DNA of 64,000 bases from Microvirga puerhi (GCF_020089865.1 NZ_JAIRBM010000014.1:60334-124333); one strand, 5' to 3'. Positions 52,843 through 61,574 are shown, counted from the first letter of the stretch. Notes: generated by a model not told the origin, from the letters alone. Made by a program: numbers and translations.

Positions 52843-53211
52843 CGACTTCTCCTTTGCAGATTCAGAGCGGGAACGGGTGAGGGCGTGCCAAGGCGATCGG
52901 TGTTGGAGAAGCGTGGACCTGATGAAGTCAGCCATGAGCGCCACCGCCTTCCGCCCCGGACCTTTGCTCATGCGGGCTGGCGAGGGCCAGGTCGCAGGGA
53001 CCGAGCATTCGCACCGCCCCTGATCGGCTCCTCGGAGCGTCGCGCCCGACCTCCGCCTCGGGGGGGCCGCCTTGTTCAGGAGGGGTATGACTGCGGTCGT
53101 GCCGATCCGCTCCATGTCACATCATCCTGTCTTCGGCGAAAGTGCGGATCGGATGTCTCATCAGGATGCGATCCTCGTCCAGTTCCTAGGGTGTGCCCTC
53201 ATGGGAAGCTC

Positions 53212-53454
53212 CTAGGCATTCCGATCAAGCGCCGCCTCGAGTTCGGCAACGAGCTCCCTCACCAGCTCCCGGTATTCGGCGCAGCGTGTCGTCCTAACCG
53301 GAGCGTCCGAGCGCTCCCAGCGCGCGAGGGCCACCTGCGCCTCCGCGAGGTCTTCGCAGAGCGACAGGAAGTCTTCGTCGGCCTTGGCCAGCTCCTCGAT
53401 GGCGTGGCCCCGGTCCGGGAAGCGGGCGATAGCGGCTTGGACGGCGTGGTGCAT
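53212..53454 (-). CDS. Conserved-looking small hypothetical protein
   Basis: An 80-residue acidic helical protein (MHHAVQAAIARFPDRGHAIEELAKADEDFLSLCEDLAEAQVALARWERSD...). The sequence style (FPDRGHAIEELA, DFLSLCEDLAEA, YRELVRELVAELEAAL) is like small hypothetical proteins seen in Methylobacterium relatives, from memory. A GTAACTTAC-type site lies 84 bp upstream of its start, reading in the same relative orientation as in front of the TPR regulator gene. Confidence 0.6.
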   Translation of the reverse strand: MHHAVQAAIARFPDRGHAIEELAKADEDFLSLCEDLAEAQVALARWERSDAPVRTTRCAEYRELVRELVAELEAALDRNA

Positions 53455-53537
53455 GGTGCAACCCCGTTGCCGGGTTCGGAAGCGCAGGTGTGCCGTCCGG
53501 CAACGGACATCATCGATGGAAGGGCTTCGAAACGGAA

Positions 53538-53551
53538 GTAACTTACTGTAG
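53538..53551. promoter_or_regulatory. GTAACTTAC-type site
   Basis: GTAACTTACTGTAG. Read on the minus strand it matches TTACGGTAGGTTAC in front of 55091 at 10 of 14 positions, all differences being purine-purine or pyrimidine-pyrimidine. It lies upstream of the 80-residue gene (minus) and in the same gap as the secreted protein gene at 53807. Confidence 0.45.
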
Positions 53552-53620
53552 GTGCGGGTGGGACAGCCCTGCGGGGACATCGTCCGGACGCCCTCGAACC
53601 CGGCACTTACTGCGATCGCC

Positions 53621-53648
53621 ACTCCGTAAATTACACGATGCTACAGGC
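53621..53648. repeat. 28-bp duplicated promoter segment, copy 1
   Basis: Equal at 26 of 28 positions to 56953-56980: shared CGTAAA-TACACGATG-CTACAGG. Contains GTAAATTAC, a near-palindrome. It lies 159 bp upstream of the secreted protein gene at 53807. Confidence 0.7.
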
Positions 53649-53806
53649 AGGCCATCGCGGTCGCTTGCTAACGTCATGCCCGGATACGCCCCGTTTCCAC
53701 GGGCGGTCTGCGGCAGTCCCCGATCCGCGAAGTGTCCCCCGGCAGCAGGGCGTGTTCGGGGACTGACGTCCGTCATCACCTCGAAGCCCGCACAGGAGAG
53801 ATCACT

Positions 53807-54454
53807 ATGAGAAGAGCACCATCGACAGCCATTCAGGTGGCCGCCGTCCTGGCCTTCCTGTGTGCTGGCGCGCAGGCCCAGGATGCCATCCGGCAACCAG
53901 GTCAAAAGCAGATCGGCAAGGTGAAGCCCGAGGTCGAGCCGGCGCTGATCGTCATGAATTCCGCAGGAGCGAAGCTCGAGGGAGACAAACTCGTTCTCAC
54001 GGGCGTCGCTCCGAACTCCATCATCTTCGCTGATCGTCCGGTGCGGGCGGCGGGCCACGCCCTGACGGCTCATCTCCTCGAAGAGTGGGCGGTCGGCTCC
54101 GACAGCTTTGCCAAGGACCCACCGAACGCGACCGTGTCGGTGTTCGACAAGGCAGGAGCTTCGGTAAAGGATGCAGTCGTCACTCTGAAGAACCCAAAGA
54201 TGGAAGGCAGCCAAATCATCTTTGATGTGGCGGTGCTGGAAGGCAATCTGGGCAATGCTGACGGTCCCGCCTCCGTATTCATCGACATCATCGGCCTGCC
54301 GTTCACGCCGCTGCCGTTCGCCGGCATGGCCCGCAGGACCGCCTATCGGGGTGCGTTCTACGCTGGCGCCGCCGCTGCCGGTGCTTACGGCCATTACCAC
54401 CCCTACGCACCTCCCTACCACTATTATCCTGCCTATCCCTATCGCCCCTACTAA
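53807..54454 (+). CDS. Secreted protein with Tyr/Pro/His-rich tail
   Basis: A 215-residue protein with signal peptide STAIQVAAVLAFLCAGAQAQ, a central domain of ~150 residues (LIVMNSAGAKLEGDKLVLTGVAPNSIIFADRPVRAAGH, AVLEGNLGNADGPASVFIDIIG) and a C-terminal tail rich in Tyr, Pro and His (GHYHPYAPPYHYYPAYPYRPY). The middle segment beginning IIFADRPVRAAGHALTAHLLEEW recurs in alphaproteobacterial envelope proteins of unknown function. AGGAG seven bases before the ATG. Followed after ~90 bp by the HdeA-like gene on the same strand. Confidence 0.75.
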   Translation: MRRAPSTAIQVAAVLAFLCAGAQAQDAIRQPGQKQIGKVKPEVEPALIVMNSAGAKLEGDKLVLTGVAPNSIIFADRPVRAAGHALTAHLLEEWAVGSDSFAKDPPNATVSVFDKAGASVKDAVVTLKNPKMEGSQIIFDVAVLEGNLGNADGPASVFIDIIGLPFTPLPFAGMARRTAYRGAFYAGAAAAGAYGHYHPYAPPYHYYPAYPYRPY

Positions 54455-54546
54455 GGGTGACAAGGCGTTGGCTGCTCGGAAGCCGTCGCCGAACGGATCC
54501 GGTCCGAGTTCACTTTCAGCTCATCACTGTCAAAGGAGACTACCTC

Positions 54547-54906
54547 GTGAAAAGACTCGCCCTCGTCGCCGTCGTGTGCCTTGCGTCCGTTACCGGCGCC
54601 GCTGCCCAAAATCCGGTTCCATTGAGCAGCTACGTCGATGCCGACGGCTTCCTCGACGTTCAGGCCCTCACCTGTGCTCAGCTCGCCGGCACATATCAGG
54701 ACGACGCCGATTTGCTCACGACATGGTACAGCGGCTGGTACAACGGTCTTGCGCAAAAGCACTTCATCAACCTGCCGCGTGCGAAGGAAGCCGAGCACGA
54801 GGTCATCGTCTATTGCAAGGCCAATCCGAGCGTGAAAGTCATCGCAGCGATGGGGCTTGTCTTCGACACGATGCGCAAGGAGCGCGGGATCGTCCTGGCG
54901 AAATGA
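54547..54906 (+). CDS. HdeA/HdeB-like periplasmic acid-stress chaperone
   Basis: A 119-residue protein with signal peptide KRLALVAVVCLASVTGAAA and two Cys (TCAQLAG, VYCKANP) that would form the family's disulfide. DVQALTCAQLAGTYQDDADLLTTWYSGWYNGLA is the characteristic HdeA pattern. It would bind unfolded periplasmic proteins at low pH. GTG start with AAAGGAG eight bases upstream. A strong terminator follows. Confidence 0.85.
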   Translation: MKRLALVAVVCLASVTGAAAQNPVPLSSYVDADGFLDVQALTCAQLAGTYQDDADLLTTWYSGWYNGLAQKHFINLPRAKEAEHEVIVYCKANPSVKVIAAMGLVFDTMRKERGIVLAK

Positions 54907-54929
54907 GGCACGCAAGCATATGACCTCCT

Positions 54930-54953
54930 GGCGGGCAAATGCCCGCCTTTTTT
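54930..54953 (+). terminator. Rho-independent terminator
   Basis: Perfect seven-base GC stem GGCGGGC-AAAT-GCCCGCC followed by six T. It ends the 53807-54906 transcription unit, 23 bp after the HdeA-like stop. Confidence 0.92.
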
Positions 54954-55052
54954 GCGTGCTTTGCCAACCAGTTCTTACAAGGTTTGCTGCCCCGGGCACC
55001 GACGCGAAGGCGCTCCACAAGTGCTGGCATCGCCCCCCTACCGCACGCGTGC

Positions 55053-55119
55053 GGAGTAGGTTACGGTAGGTTACGGGAAGAGGCGTCTTCGTGCGCCCGC
55101 GGACAATGGACCGACCCAT
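55053..55119. repeat. Duplicated promoter/gene-start segment, copy 2
   Basis: Pairs with 51284-51349. Shared bases cover the regulatory site, AAGAGG and the first ten codons of the TPR regulator gene. Confidence 0.75.
55060..55075. promoter_or_regulatory. GTAGGTTAC-type site before the TPR regulator gene
   Basis: GTTACGGTAGGTTACG, 16 bp before the GTG start at 55091. Close enough to overlap the leader, so it probably acts on this gene itself (autoregulation is inference). Confidence 0.5.
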
Positions 55120-56941
55120 GCTCGATGGAAGCGACGGCACTGCCGGTGCTTCGCAGGCGCAGTTACAGCCTGCGGCAGAGGATGTACGTACCCAGCTCGA
55201 TATTCTCCTCGCCAGTCCCGACCTCGACGCTTCCGCACGAGCCCGCAAGTTCCTGCGCTATGTCGTAGAGGAGACGCTCGCCGGCCGTGCCAACCGCATC
55301 AAGGCCTATGCCATCGGCACCGAGGTGTTCTCGCGTAGTGCGGACTTCGATGCACAGGGCGATCCGGTCGTGCGCATCGAGGCCGGACGGCTGCGCCGGG
55401 CCCTGGAGCGCTACTATCTCTCGGATGGCCAGGCGGACCCGGTGGTCATCACCATTCCCAAAGGGGCCTACATCCCGCACTTCTCCTGGCACACACCGCC
55501 GGCCGCGGACGCCTCCGCTTCGGTTGCTCCGCAAACTCATAATCCGGTCGCGACACCGCCGCGACGGCGCTGGACGCCCTGGCTCACCGCGGCTTCCATC
55601 GTACTCGCCTTCCTTGCCGGCCTTGTCTTGTGGGGTACGTGGCGCGACAGTGCGCCCCGGACGCTCCAGACATCCGCCCATGTGCCTCCCGGCGGGCCGA
55701 CCCTCGTCGTGATGCCGTTTGCGGCCCTGGGCGAGCCTTCGGCGGCCAGGACATACGCGGACGGCCTGACCGAGGAGGTCCTGAGCCAGTTCGCCCGTTT
55801 CAAGGAGATCACCGTCCTCGGACGGGAGACGTCGCGCAGCATTCCGCCGGGGGCGGATGCCGCCCGCATCCGCCATGACCTCGGCGTCCGGTATGTGCTG
55901 GAGGGCAGCGTCCGAGCCGCCGCGCACCGCCTGCGCATCGCAGGCCGTCTCCTCGATGCTGACACGGGCGCCGTCCTGTGGTCGCAGACTTACGATGAGG
56001 ATTTGCAGGTCCGCGACCTCCTCACGATCCAGGACGATGTCGCGCGCAAGGTCGCGACAGCCGTGGCGCAGCCCTACGGCATCATTCAACGGGCCTATCA
56101 GACCCGGACCAGCGCCCGCCCGCCCGACGACCTCGAAGCCTACGCATGCACGCTCCGGTTCTACGATTACCGGGCCGCGCTGTCGGAAGAGAGCCATGCC
56201 ACGATCCGGACCTGTCTGGAGCGGGCTGTGGCGCTCCATCCGGAATTTGCGACCGCCTGGGCGATGCTGGCCGTCCTCTATCTCGACGAGGACCGGTTCG
56301 GGTTCAATCCGAGGACCGAACCTGTCACGGCGGTCCAACGCTCACTCGATGCCGCCCGCCGCGCGATTCGCCTCGATCCGGAGAACGTGCGGGCGCTGCA
56401 ATCCATGATGATGGCGCTGTTCTTCGCCCGGCAGCCTGACGAGGCGCTGGCGGTCGGCGAGCGGGCGGTGGCGCTGAACCCGAACGACACCGAGCTGCTC
56501 GGCGAGTTCGGGACCTGTCTGGCCCAGGCAGGAACCTGGCAGCGCGGCGCCGAGCTGATCGAGCAGGCGCTCGCCCGCAACCCAGGTCACTCCGGCTACT
56601 ACAGCGGGGTTCTAGCGGTCTATGCCTACATGCAGCACGACTATGCCCAGGCCGAAAGCCTGATCCGGCAGGCTGCGCTGGAGAAGTTTCCCCTTTACCA
56701 CTTCGTCGCTGCCGTCATTTACGCCCAGCTCGGCAAGGCGCCGGAAGCCGCCGAGGCCCGTGACCAGTTCCTACGTATGCGTCCGACCATCTTCGAACAC
56801 TGGGACGAGGAGATGGCCAAGCGCAACTACCGGCCGGAGGACGCGGCCCATTATGCCGAAGGGGCCCGCAAGGCCGGCTTCCCGGTGCCGGCCCAAACAG
56901 CAGCGGAAGTGGCACTACAGGCATCGCCGCCCCAGCGCTGA
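55091..56941 (+). CDS. TPR protein with N-terminal putative DNA-binding region, TM segment and TolB/FlgO-like domain
   Basis: A 616-residue protein. Residues ~30-130 (LDASARARKFLRYVVEETLAGRANRIKAYAIGTEVFSRSADFDAQGDPVVRIEAGRLRRALERYY) recur at the start of alphaproteobacterial adenylate-cyclase-like/TPR proteins and may be a winged-helix-like domain. A membrane segment follows (TAASIVLAFLAGLVLWG, ~160-185). Then a domain (VVMPFAALGEPSAARTYADGLTEEVLSQFARFKEITVLGRE) like the TolB/FlgO module, and C-terminal TPRs. No cyclase domain. It could sense an envelope signal and act on DNA, like CadC-type proteins. GTG start with AAGAGG; ATG 55106 is an alternative. Confidence 0.75.
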   Translation: MRPRTMDRPMLDGSDGTAGASQAQLQPAAEDVRTQLDILLASPDLDASARARKFLRYVVEETLAGRANRIKAYAIGTEVFSRSADFDAQGDPVVRIEAGRLRRALERYYLSDGQADPVVITIPKGAYIPHFSWHTPPAADASASVAPQTHNPVATPPRRRWTPWLTAASIVLAFLAGLVLWGTWRDSAPRTLQTSAHVPPGGPTLVVMPFAALGEPSAARTYADGLTEEVLSQFARFKEITVLGRETSRSIPPGADAARIRHDLGVRYVLEGSVRAAAHRLRIAGRLLDADTGAVLWSQTYDEDLQVRDLLTIQDDVARKVATAVAQPYGIIQRAYQTRTSARPPDDLEAYACTLRFYDYRAALSEESHATIRTCLERAVALHPEFATAWAMLAVLYLDEDRFGFNPRTEPVTAVQRSLDAARRAIRLDPENVRALQSMMMALFFARQPDEALAVGERAVALNPNDTELLGEFGTCLAQAGTWQRGAELIEQALARNPGHSGYYSGVLAVYAYMQHDYAQAESLIRQAALEKFPLYHFVAAVIYAQLGKAPEAAEARDQFLRMRPTIFEHWDEEMAKRNYRPEDAAHYAEGARKAGFPVPAQTAAEVALQASPPQR

Positions 56942-56952
56942 CCATCGCTTCC

Positions 56953-56980
56953 ACTACGTAAACTACACGATGCTACAGGC
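56953..56980. repeat. 28-bp duplicated promoter segment, copy 2
   Basis: Pairs with 53621-53648 at 26 of 28 positions. Carries GTAAACTAC. It lies ~165 bp upstream of the DUF1254 gene, a spacing like that of copy 1 to its gene. Confidence 0.7.
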
Positions 56981-57146
56981 GCGAATGCTCCGCCGTTGCT
57001 AGCGTTCGGGCAGTGGGCATGGCGACCCTGAAGACTTCGCTCAAGGGTACCGTCGGCCGGAGAGCCTCAGGTCAAGTTCGTCCGCCGTGCCGGGTAAGCC
57101 AAGTATCGCGCAATCCTCAGTACCCAAACGCAAAGGGAGATCTGTC

Positions 57147-58592
57147 ATGACGATGAAACTGACACGCCGGCAGGCGGGCATCGGTGTCTTGAGCCTGCTC
57201 GCTGGGACTACGATGAGCACCGTCAGTGAGGCTCACCTGGGCGAACTACTGGGCATCGACGAAGGACTCGAGGAGTTTTGGCTGGCAACCGACGCCTACA
57301 TCTACGGTTACCCGCTGGTCACCATGGAGATGACACGCCGGGTCATCACCAACGTGGCTACTCCCGAGGGCACCCGGGCGCCGATGGGCCAGATCATCAA
57401 GCTCCGGCACTATCCGGACGCCGCGTTCCGCGATGTGACCGCGCCCAATGCCGACACACTCTACACGACGGCTTTCTTCGATGTCGGCCGGGAACCTTGG
57501 GTCCTGAGCCTGCCGGACATGAAGGATCGCTACTACCTCATGCCGATGCTGGACGGCTGGACGACGGTCTTCCAGGTTCCCGGCAAGCGCACCACGGGCA
57601 CGGGCGCCCAGACCTATGCCATCACCGGGCCGGGTTGGACCGGTACGCTGCCGGCGGGCGTGAAGGAGTACAAGTCGCCCACCAACATCGTCTGGTTGCT
57701 CGGCCGCATCTACTGCACCGGCACACCGGAGGATTATGCCGAGGTGCATGCACTCCAGGACCAGGTCAAGCTGGTACCGCTCAGCGCCTACGGCAATTTA
57801 TACACGCCACCTGCCGGCAAGGTCGATCCCTCGATCGACATGAAGACCGCTGTGCGCGATCAGGTGAACCGCATGGATGCGGTGGCGTACTTCACCCTGC
57901 TGGCGGAGCTCATGAAGGCGAACCCGCCGGCGGCAGCGGATGCCCCTGCTCTCGCGAAGTTTGCCAAGATCGGACTCGTCCCCGGCCAGGACTTCGATGC
58001 CAGCAAGCTTCGGGCCGACTTCGTCAAGCGCATTCCGGACATCGCCAACGACCGGATCATGGCTCAGTTCAAGATCAACAAGGACGTCCACGACATCGAT
58101 GGCTGGGGCTTCACGACGAAGACCGGGATCTATGGTACCGACTACCTGATGCGGGCTCTCGTCACGGCGATCGGTCTTGGAGCCAACCGCCCGCAGGATG
58201 CGGTCTATCCAACCTCGCTCAAGGACGGCGAAGGCAAGTCCTACGACGGCGCCAACAAGTATGTCATGCGGTTTGCCAAAGGCCAGTTACCACCCGTCGA
58301 GGGCTTCTGGTCGCTGACGATGTATGACGGTGCCTACTTCTTCGTCCCCAATCCGATCAATCGCTATTCGATCAGCGCGCGCCAGAACCTGAAAGCCAAT
58401 CCGGACGGCTCGGTCGACCTCTACATCCAGAAGGATTCCCCAGGGGCGGACAAGGAGTCGAACTGGCTGCCAGCTCCGGCTGGCAAGTTCATCCTGATGT
58501 TGCGGATGTACTGGCCGAACGAAAGCAACCCGTCGATCATCGATGGCACCTGGACGATACCGGCGGTCAAGAAGGTCAACGATCGGGTCTAG
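57147..58592 (+). CDS. DUF1254/DUF1214-family secreted protein
   Basis: A 481-residue protein with a signal sequence (LTRRQAGIGVLSLLAGTTMSTVSEA, Tat-like RR then hydrophobic) and both domains: DUF1254 early (YIYGYPLVTMEMTRRV, APNADTLYTTAFFDVGREPWVLSLPDM, YLMPMLDGWTTVFQVPGKRTTGT) and DUF1214 late (PPVEGFWSLTMYDGAYFFVPNPINRYSI, WLPAPAGKFILMLRMYWPNE). Related genes are often induced by stress or organic compounds; no proven activity. The start ATG 57147 follows GGGAGAT. Upstream lies the duplicated 28-bp segment with GTAAACTAC. Confidence 0.9.
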   Translation: MTMKLTRRQAGIGVLSLLAGTTMSTVSEAHLGELLGIDEGLEEFWLATDAYIYGYPLVTMEMTRRVITNVATPEGTRAPMGQIIKLRHYPDAAFRDVTAPNADTLYTTAFFDVGREPWVLSLPDMKDRYYLMPMLDGWTTVFQVPGKRTTGTGAQTYAITGPGWTGTLPAGVKEYKSPTNIVWLLGRIYCTGTPEDYAEVHALQDQVKLVPLSAYGNLYTPPAGKVDPSIDMKTAVRDQVNRMDAVAYFTLLAELMKANPPAAADAPALAKFAKIGLVPGQDFDASKLRADFVKRIPDIANDRIMAQFKINKDVHDIDGWGFTTKTGIYGTDYLMRALVTAIGLGANRPQDAVYPTSLKDGEGKSYDGANKYVMRFAKGQLPPVEGFWSLTMYDGAYFFVPNPINRYSISARQNLKANPDGSVDLYIQKDSPGADKESNWLPAPAGKFILMLRMYWPNESNPSIIDGTWTIPAVKKVNDRV

Positions 58593-58634
58593 CCGCCCGA
58601 CGAGACCCACTCTTCAAACCCATAGGAGGGATCG

Positions 58635-58922
58635 ATGTTGAAACGCCTGCTCATAGTCGCTGTCGCCGCCCTGGCGGCGACAGCAGCGACAGCACAGGTC
58701 GGACCGCCGACGTCCCAACGGACCTGCAGCGCCAACCGCCAGCTTGTGCTGAAGGAAGGTGCGGTTGTCCTCGACACCAGTCCCTCCACCTATGCCCGCT
58801 TCGTCAAGAACGGGTCGGAATGCCTCTTTGGTCAGTTCCCCGAGCCAGCGTGGGTTCCGAGCTCCAACAATCCGCAATGCTTCATTGGCTATCGATGCAG
58901 GGATGGAGTGGAGGACTTCTGA
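58635..58922 (+). CDS. Small secreted Cys-containing protein
   Basis: A 95-residue protein with signal peptide LKRLLIVAVAALAATAATAQ and four Cys in the mature part (RTCSANRQ, SECLFGQF, QCFIGYRCRDG), suggesting two disulfides. Begins 42 bp after the DUF1254 stop with AGGAGGG, so co-transcribed. No family recognised; probably periplasmic. Confidence 0.7.
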   Translation: MLKRLLIVAVAALAATAATAQVGPPTSQRTCSANRQLVLKEGAVVLDTSPSTYARFVKNGSECLFGQFPEPAWVPSSNNPQCFIGYRCRDGVEDF

Positions 58923-59023
58923 CACCACCGAACTGGCCGCAGGATTAGGAGCTGCCAAGGCAGCTCACACCTGCGGCCATGGGACGGCCATTGCCGTTCC
59001 ATCGCAGATCCAAATCTTGAAGG

Positions 59024-59932
59024 ATGATTATGCAGACGTGTGTTTCGAGTTTTTGTCGCGTCGTATTCGCGTCGCTTGGCGTGATGCTCGGGACCACAGG
59101 AGCCGTGTGGGCCGCAGACCTGGGGCAGGCCCAGGCACCAGTCGTCGAGGCACCATTTTCCATGCCGCCTTCATGGAGCTTCCATATCACGCCCTACGGA
59201 TGGCTCACTGCGTTGAATGGCACCGAGACCGTGCGAGGGCGCACGGTGAAGGTGCATGCGAGCTTCGTCAACATCGTCGAGAAGAGCGACACGCTCGTGG
59301 GCCTGATGGGCAACTTCGAGGCCCGCAACGGCCGGTTCGCCCTCTACGGCGACCTCGTTTGGAGCAGCATCGGCTTCGCACGCAATAACGTCAGGACGCG
59401 CGCGCCCGCGCCGGGCGTCACGACAACCGTCGGCCGCGCCCTCGGCCTGGATATCCAAATGGCCATCGCGGAGATCGGGGCAGCCTACGAGGTCGCCCGC
59501 ACGGGGTCGCTCGCGTTCGATCTCCTTGGCGGTGCGCGCTACTGGTATCAGGAGGCGGACATCTCGTTCGAGATCGATCGCACCGTGGGGATCGCCGACC
59601 TGGAACTGGTGGGCGCCCGCGCCCTCGCCCGCTCGGGGGCCGTCGACTGGCTCGATCCCGTGATCGGCGCACGGGTGCGCTATGCGGTGGCGCCGGGTCA
59701 CGAACTGTTCCTGCGTGGTGACATCGGCGGATTCGGGGTCGGAAGTGACTCCTCCTGGCAGGCCATCGGCGGCTACGGGTTCGAGCTGGGGACTTATCAG
59801 GGCATCGTGTTCTCAGGCGTGATCGGCTATCGGGCGCTGTCCGTGGACTATGCACAGGGTGAGGGCCGGCAGCGCTACGAGTTCGACATGCTCCAGCACG
59901 GACCCGTGCTCGGCCTCAGCGCTCGATTTTGA
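59024..59932 (+). CDS. Outer-membrane beta-barrel protein
   Basis: A 302-residue protein. After a signal peptide (VVFASLGVMLGTTGAVWA) it shows alternating hydrophobic/aromatic strands: WSFHITPYGWLTALNG, RNGRFALYGDLVWSSIGFAR, SLAFDLLGGARYWYQEADISFEI, HELFLRGDIGGFGVGSDSSWQAIGGYGFELG, GIVFSGVIGYRALSVDY and a terminal Phe (LSARF), the signal for the Bam machinery. A pore or structural outer-membrane protein. AAGG before ATG 59030 suggests that codon may be the real start. Confidence 0.82.
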   Translation: MIMQTCVSSFCRVVFASLGVMLGTTGAVWAADLGQAQAPVVEAPFSMPPSWSFHITPYGWLTALNGTETVRGRTVKVHASFVNIVEKSDTLVGLMGNFEARNGRFALYGDLVWSSIGFARNNVRTRAPAPGVTTTVGRALGLDIQMAIAEIGAAYEVARTGSLAFDLLGGARYWYQEADISFEIDRTVGIADLELVGARALARSGAVDWLDPVIGARVRYAVAPGHELFLRGDIGGFGVGSDSSWQAIGGYGFELGTYQGIVFSGVIGYRALSVDYAQGEGRQRYEFDMLQHGPVLGLSARF

Positions 59933-60007
59933 ACAACGATATGCATTGGCTGGTCCGGGCCGAGGGCCGCGAGTAATCCAGTCGCGCCAGATACAAGGAG
60001 CATTCTG

Positions 60008-60322
60008 ATGAGGTTTGGGCGCACCGCAACCCGAGCCGGATGGATGGGAATTGCAGCGGCGGCATCCGCCGTGCTGTGGAGTACAGCTCTCTTGGCGCAA
60101 TCCAAGGATCGCTGGACGGTGCCGGTCGGCGGCTTCGGCCGAGTGTTCAAGATCGGCAAGCAGCCGGTCAGCATGCAACTGACAGCTCCGGGCGCAGGTG
60201 CAGTTATTGTTCCCGAAATAAGGACGGCTCTTCCAACGCGGCATTGGGATGCCTCAGGAATGGCCGCCCATCCTGCCATAGTGGCGCAACAGGAGCCTGC
60301 CCCATGCGATCTCCAGGATTGA
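60008..60322 (+). pseudogene. Outer-membrane transporter relic: signal peptide joined to a porin-like tail
   Basis: A 104-residue frame. It begins with a signal peptide (AGWMGIAAAASAVLWSTALLAQ) and jumps straight to SKDRWTVPVGGFGRVFKIGKQPVSMQL, the last strands of the neuromedin-U/MetA-pathway-type outer-membrane proteins that often accompany DUF1254 genes. The barrel in between is absent and the tail past this point is unrelated. Probably an internal deletion derivative. The final codons overlap the next gene. Confidence 0.55.
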
Positions 60323-60657
60323 CGAGACTCGCCGCACTTCTCGCGGCCACACTCGTGCCGGTCTCCGCCCACGCCGGTACCTGTGCGGCTGACATCGACC
60401 AAGTTCAAGCCCAGGCCGATGCCCAAATCGATGCCACGGCAGGCCGTGGTCGTATGGGAAGCGAGAGCACGGCGGCCACGGACCATCGCGAGCCGACACC
60501 GGAGTCGATTGCCCGCGCCGAGCAGCGCCTGGATGGTGCCGCCGCAGGCCGGACCGCCCTGGCGGCGCTCGCCCAGGCCAGGCAGGCCGACGCGGCAGGC
60601 GACGCGGCCGCCTGTGCGAGGGCGCTGGACGCCGCCCGTAGCGCGTTGGGTCGCTGA
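60304..60657 (+). CDS. Small secreted Ala-rich helical protein
   Basis: A 117-residue protein with signal peptide TRLAALLAATLVPVSAHA, then an Ala/Gln-rich mature part predicted to form helices (CAADIDQVQAQADAQIDATAGRGRMGSESTAATDHRE). Two Cys (TCAAD, AACARALD) could pair. Overlaps the end of the relic frame at 60008-60322 by 19 bases. Similar short proteins occur in Hyphomicrobiales; function unknown. Confidence 0.6.
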   Translation: MRSPGLTRLAALLAATLVPVSAHAGTCAADIDQVQAQADAQIDATAGRGRMGSESTAATDHREPTPESIARAEQRLDGAAAGRTALAALAQARQADAAGDAAACARALDAARSALGR

Positions 60658-60761
60658 TGCAGGTGCCTCTTGATCGTCCCTCCCATGCGAGGCGCCTGTG
60701 ACCTTCGCCCCGCTCTGACCATCTGGCCGGAGTTCCTTTCGCCTTCCGACGAGGTCGGGCC

Positions 60762-61574
60762 ATGCCATCGCGCCGCCACACCCTGGTGAGACATGGCCTG
60801 TTGCTGGCCCTGATCGTTCTCGGGCTCTACGGTCTGCTTGCTTACGTAGCGTTGCCATCGGCGTGGTCCCACTACGAACACCAGCGTGGCCTTGAGGGTC
60901 AGCCCATGCTGACCCACACGGGACAGGGCATCCCCGGTGATCCACTGAATGTCGGCCTGGTCGGCTCACAGGAGGATATCGTGCGAGCCATGCACGTTGC
61001 CGGCTGGTACCCGGCTGACCCGATCACGTTCCAGACCAGCCTTGCGATCATCGGCAGCGTGGCCCTCGACCGGCCCGATCCGGATGCCCCGGTCAGCGCC
61101 CTGTTCTATGATGGACGACGAGAGGATCTAGCTTTCGAGAAGCCGGTGGGTTCGAGCGCCGACCGTCGGCATCACGTCCGACTCTGGAGGGTTCTGGCGC
61201 GTGGGCAGGAAGATCGCCCCGTATGGCTCGGGTCGGCGACCTTCGACCGCGGCGTAGGCCTGAGCCGATACACGGGCCAGGTCACCCATCATATCGCCCC
61301 GGACATCGATGCGGAGCGTGACGGCTTGATCTCCGACCTCGTGCAGGCCGGAATGGTTGAGGTGCGCTATCAGGTGTCGGGCATTGGGCCGACGCTGCGG
61401 GGGCGCAACGGCGAAGGCGACCTCTACTCCACCGATGGGGAAATCTGGATTGCCGTGCTCGTCGCCACCGGGCAAAGGCGCTTGCAGCCGCCTGACACCT
61501 TGCCCAGCCCTGCGCTTATTGCGGCGAAGGATGCAATCTGGAAGGCTGTCATGGGTTCATTGCCGCAGCGATGA
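60762..61574 (+). CDS. LssY C-terminal-domain membrane-anchored protein
   Basis: A 270-residue protein. The N-terminal segment LLLALIVLGLYGLLAYVALPSAW anchors it. The rest has the LssY_C pattern: DPLNVGLVGSQEDIVRAMHVAGWYPADPIT, PVSALFYDGRREDLAFEKPVGSSADRRHHVRLWRV, VWLGSATFDRGVGLSRYTGQVTHHIAPDIDAERD. Sometimes called a putative phosphatase domain, without proof of activity. Ends the plus-strand envelope gene group. Confidence 0.82.
   Translation: MPSRRHTLVRHGLLLALIVLGLYGLLAYVALPSAWSHYEHQRGLEGQPMLTHTGQGIPGDPLNVGLVGSQEDIVRAMHVAGWYPADPITFQTSLAIIGSVALDRPDPDAPVSALFYDGRREDLAFEKPVGSSADRRHHVRLWRVLARGQEDRPVWLGSATFDRGVGLSRYTGQVTHHIAPDIDAERDGLISDLVQAGMVEVRYQVSGIGPTLRGRNGEGDLYSTDGEIWIAVLVATGQRRLQPPDTLPSPALIAAKDAIWKAVMGSLPQR

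Noticed and set aside
55163..56338. 391-codon minus-strand frame
   Set aside because: Antisense of the TPR protein; Arg/Gly-rich.
59875..60969. 364-codon minus-strand frame
   Set aside because: Crosses several plus-strand genes with signal peptides; no recognisable domain.
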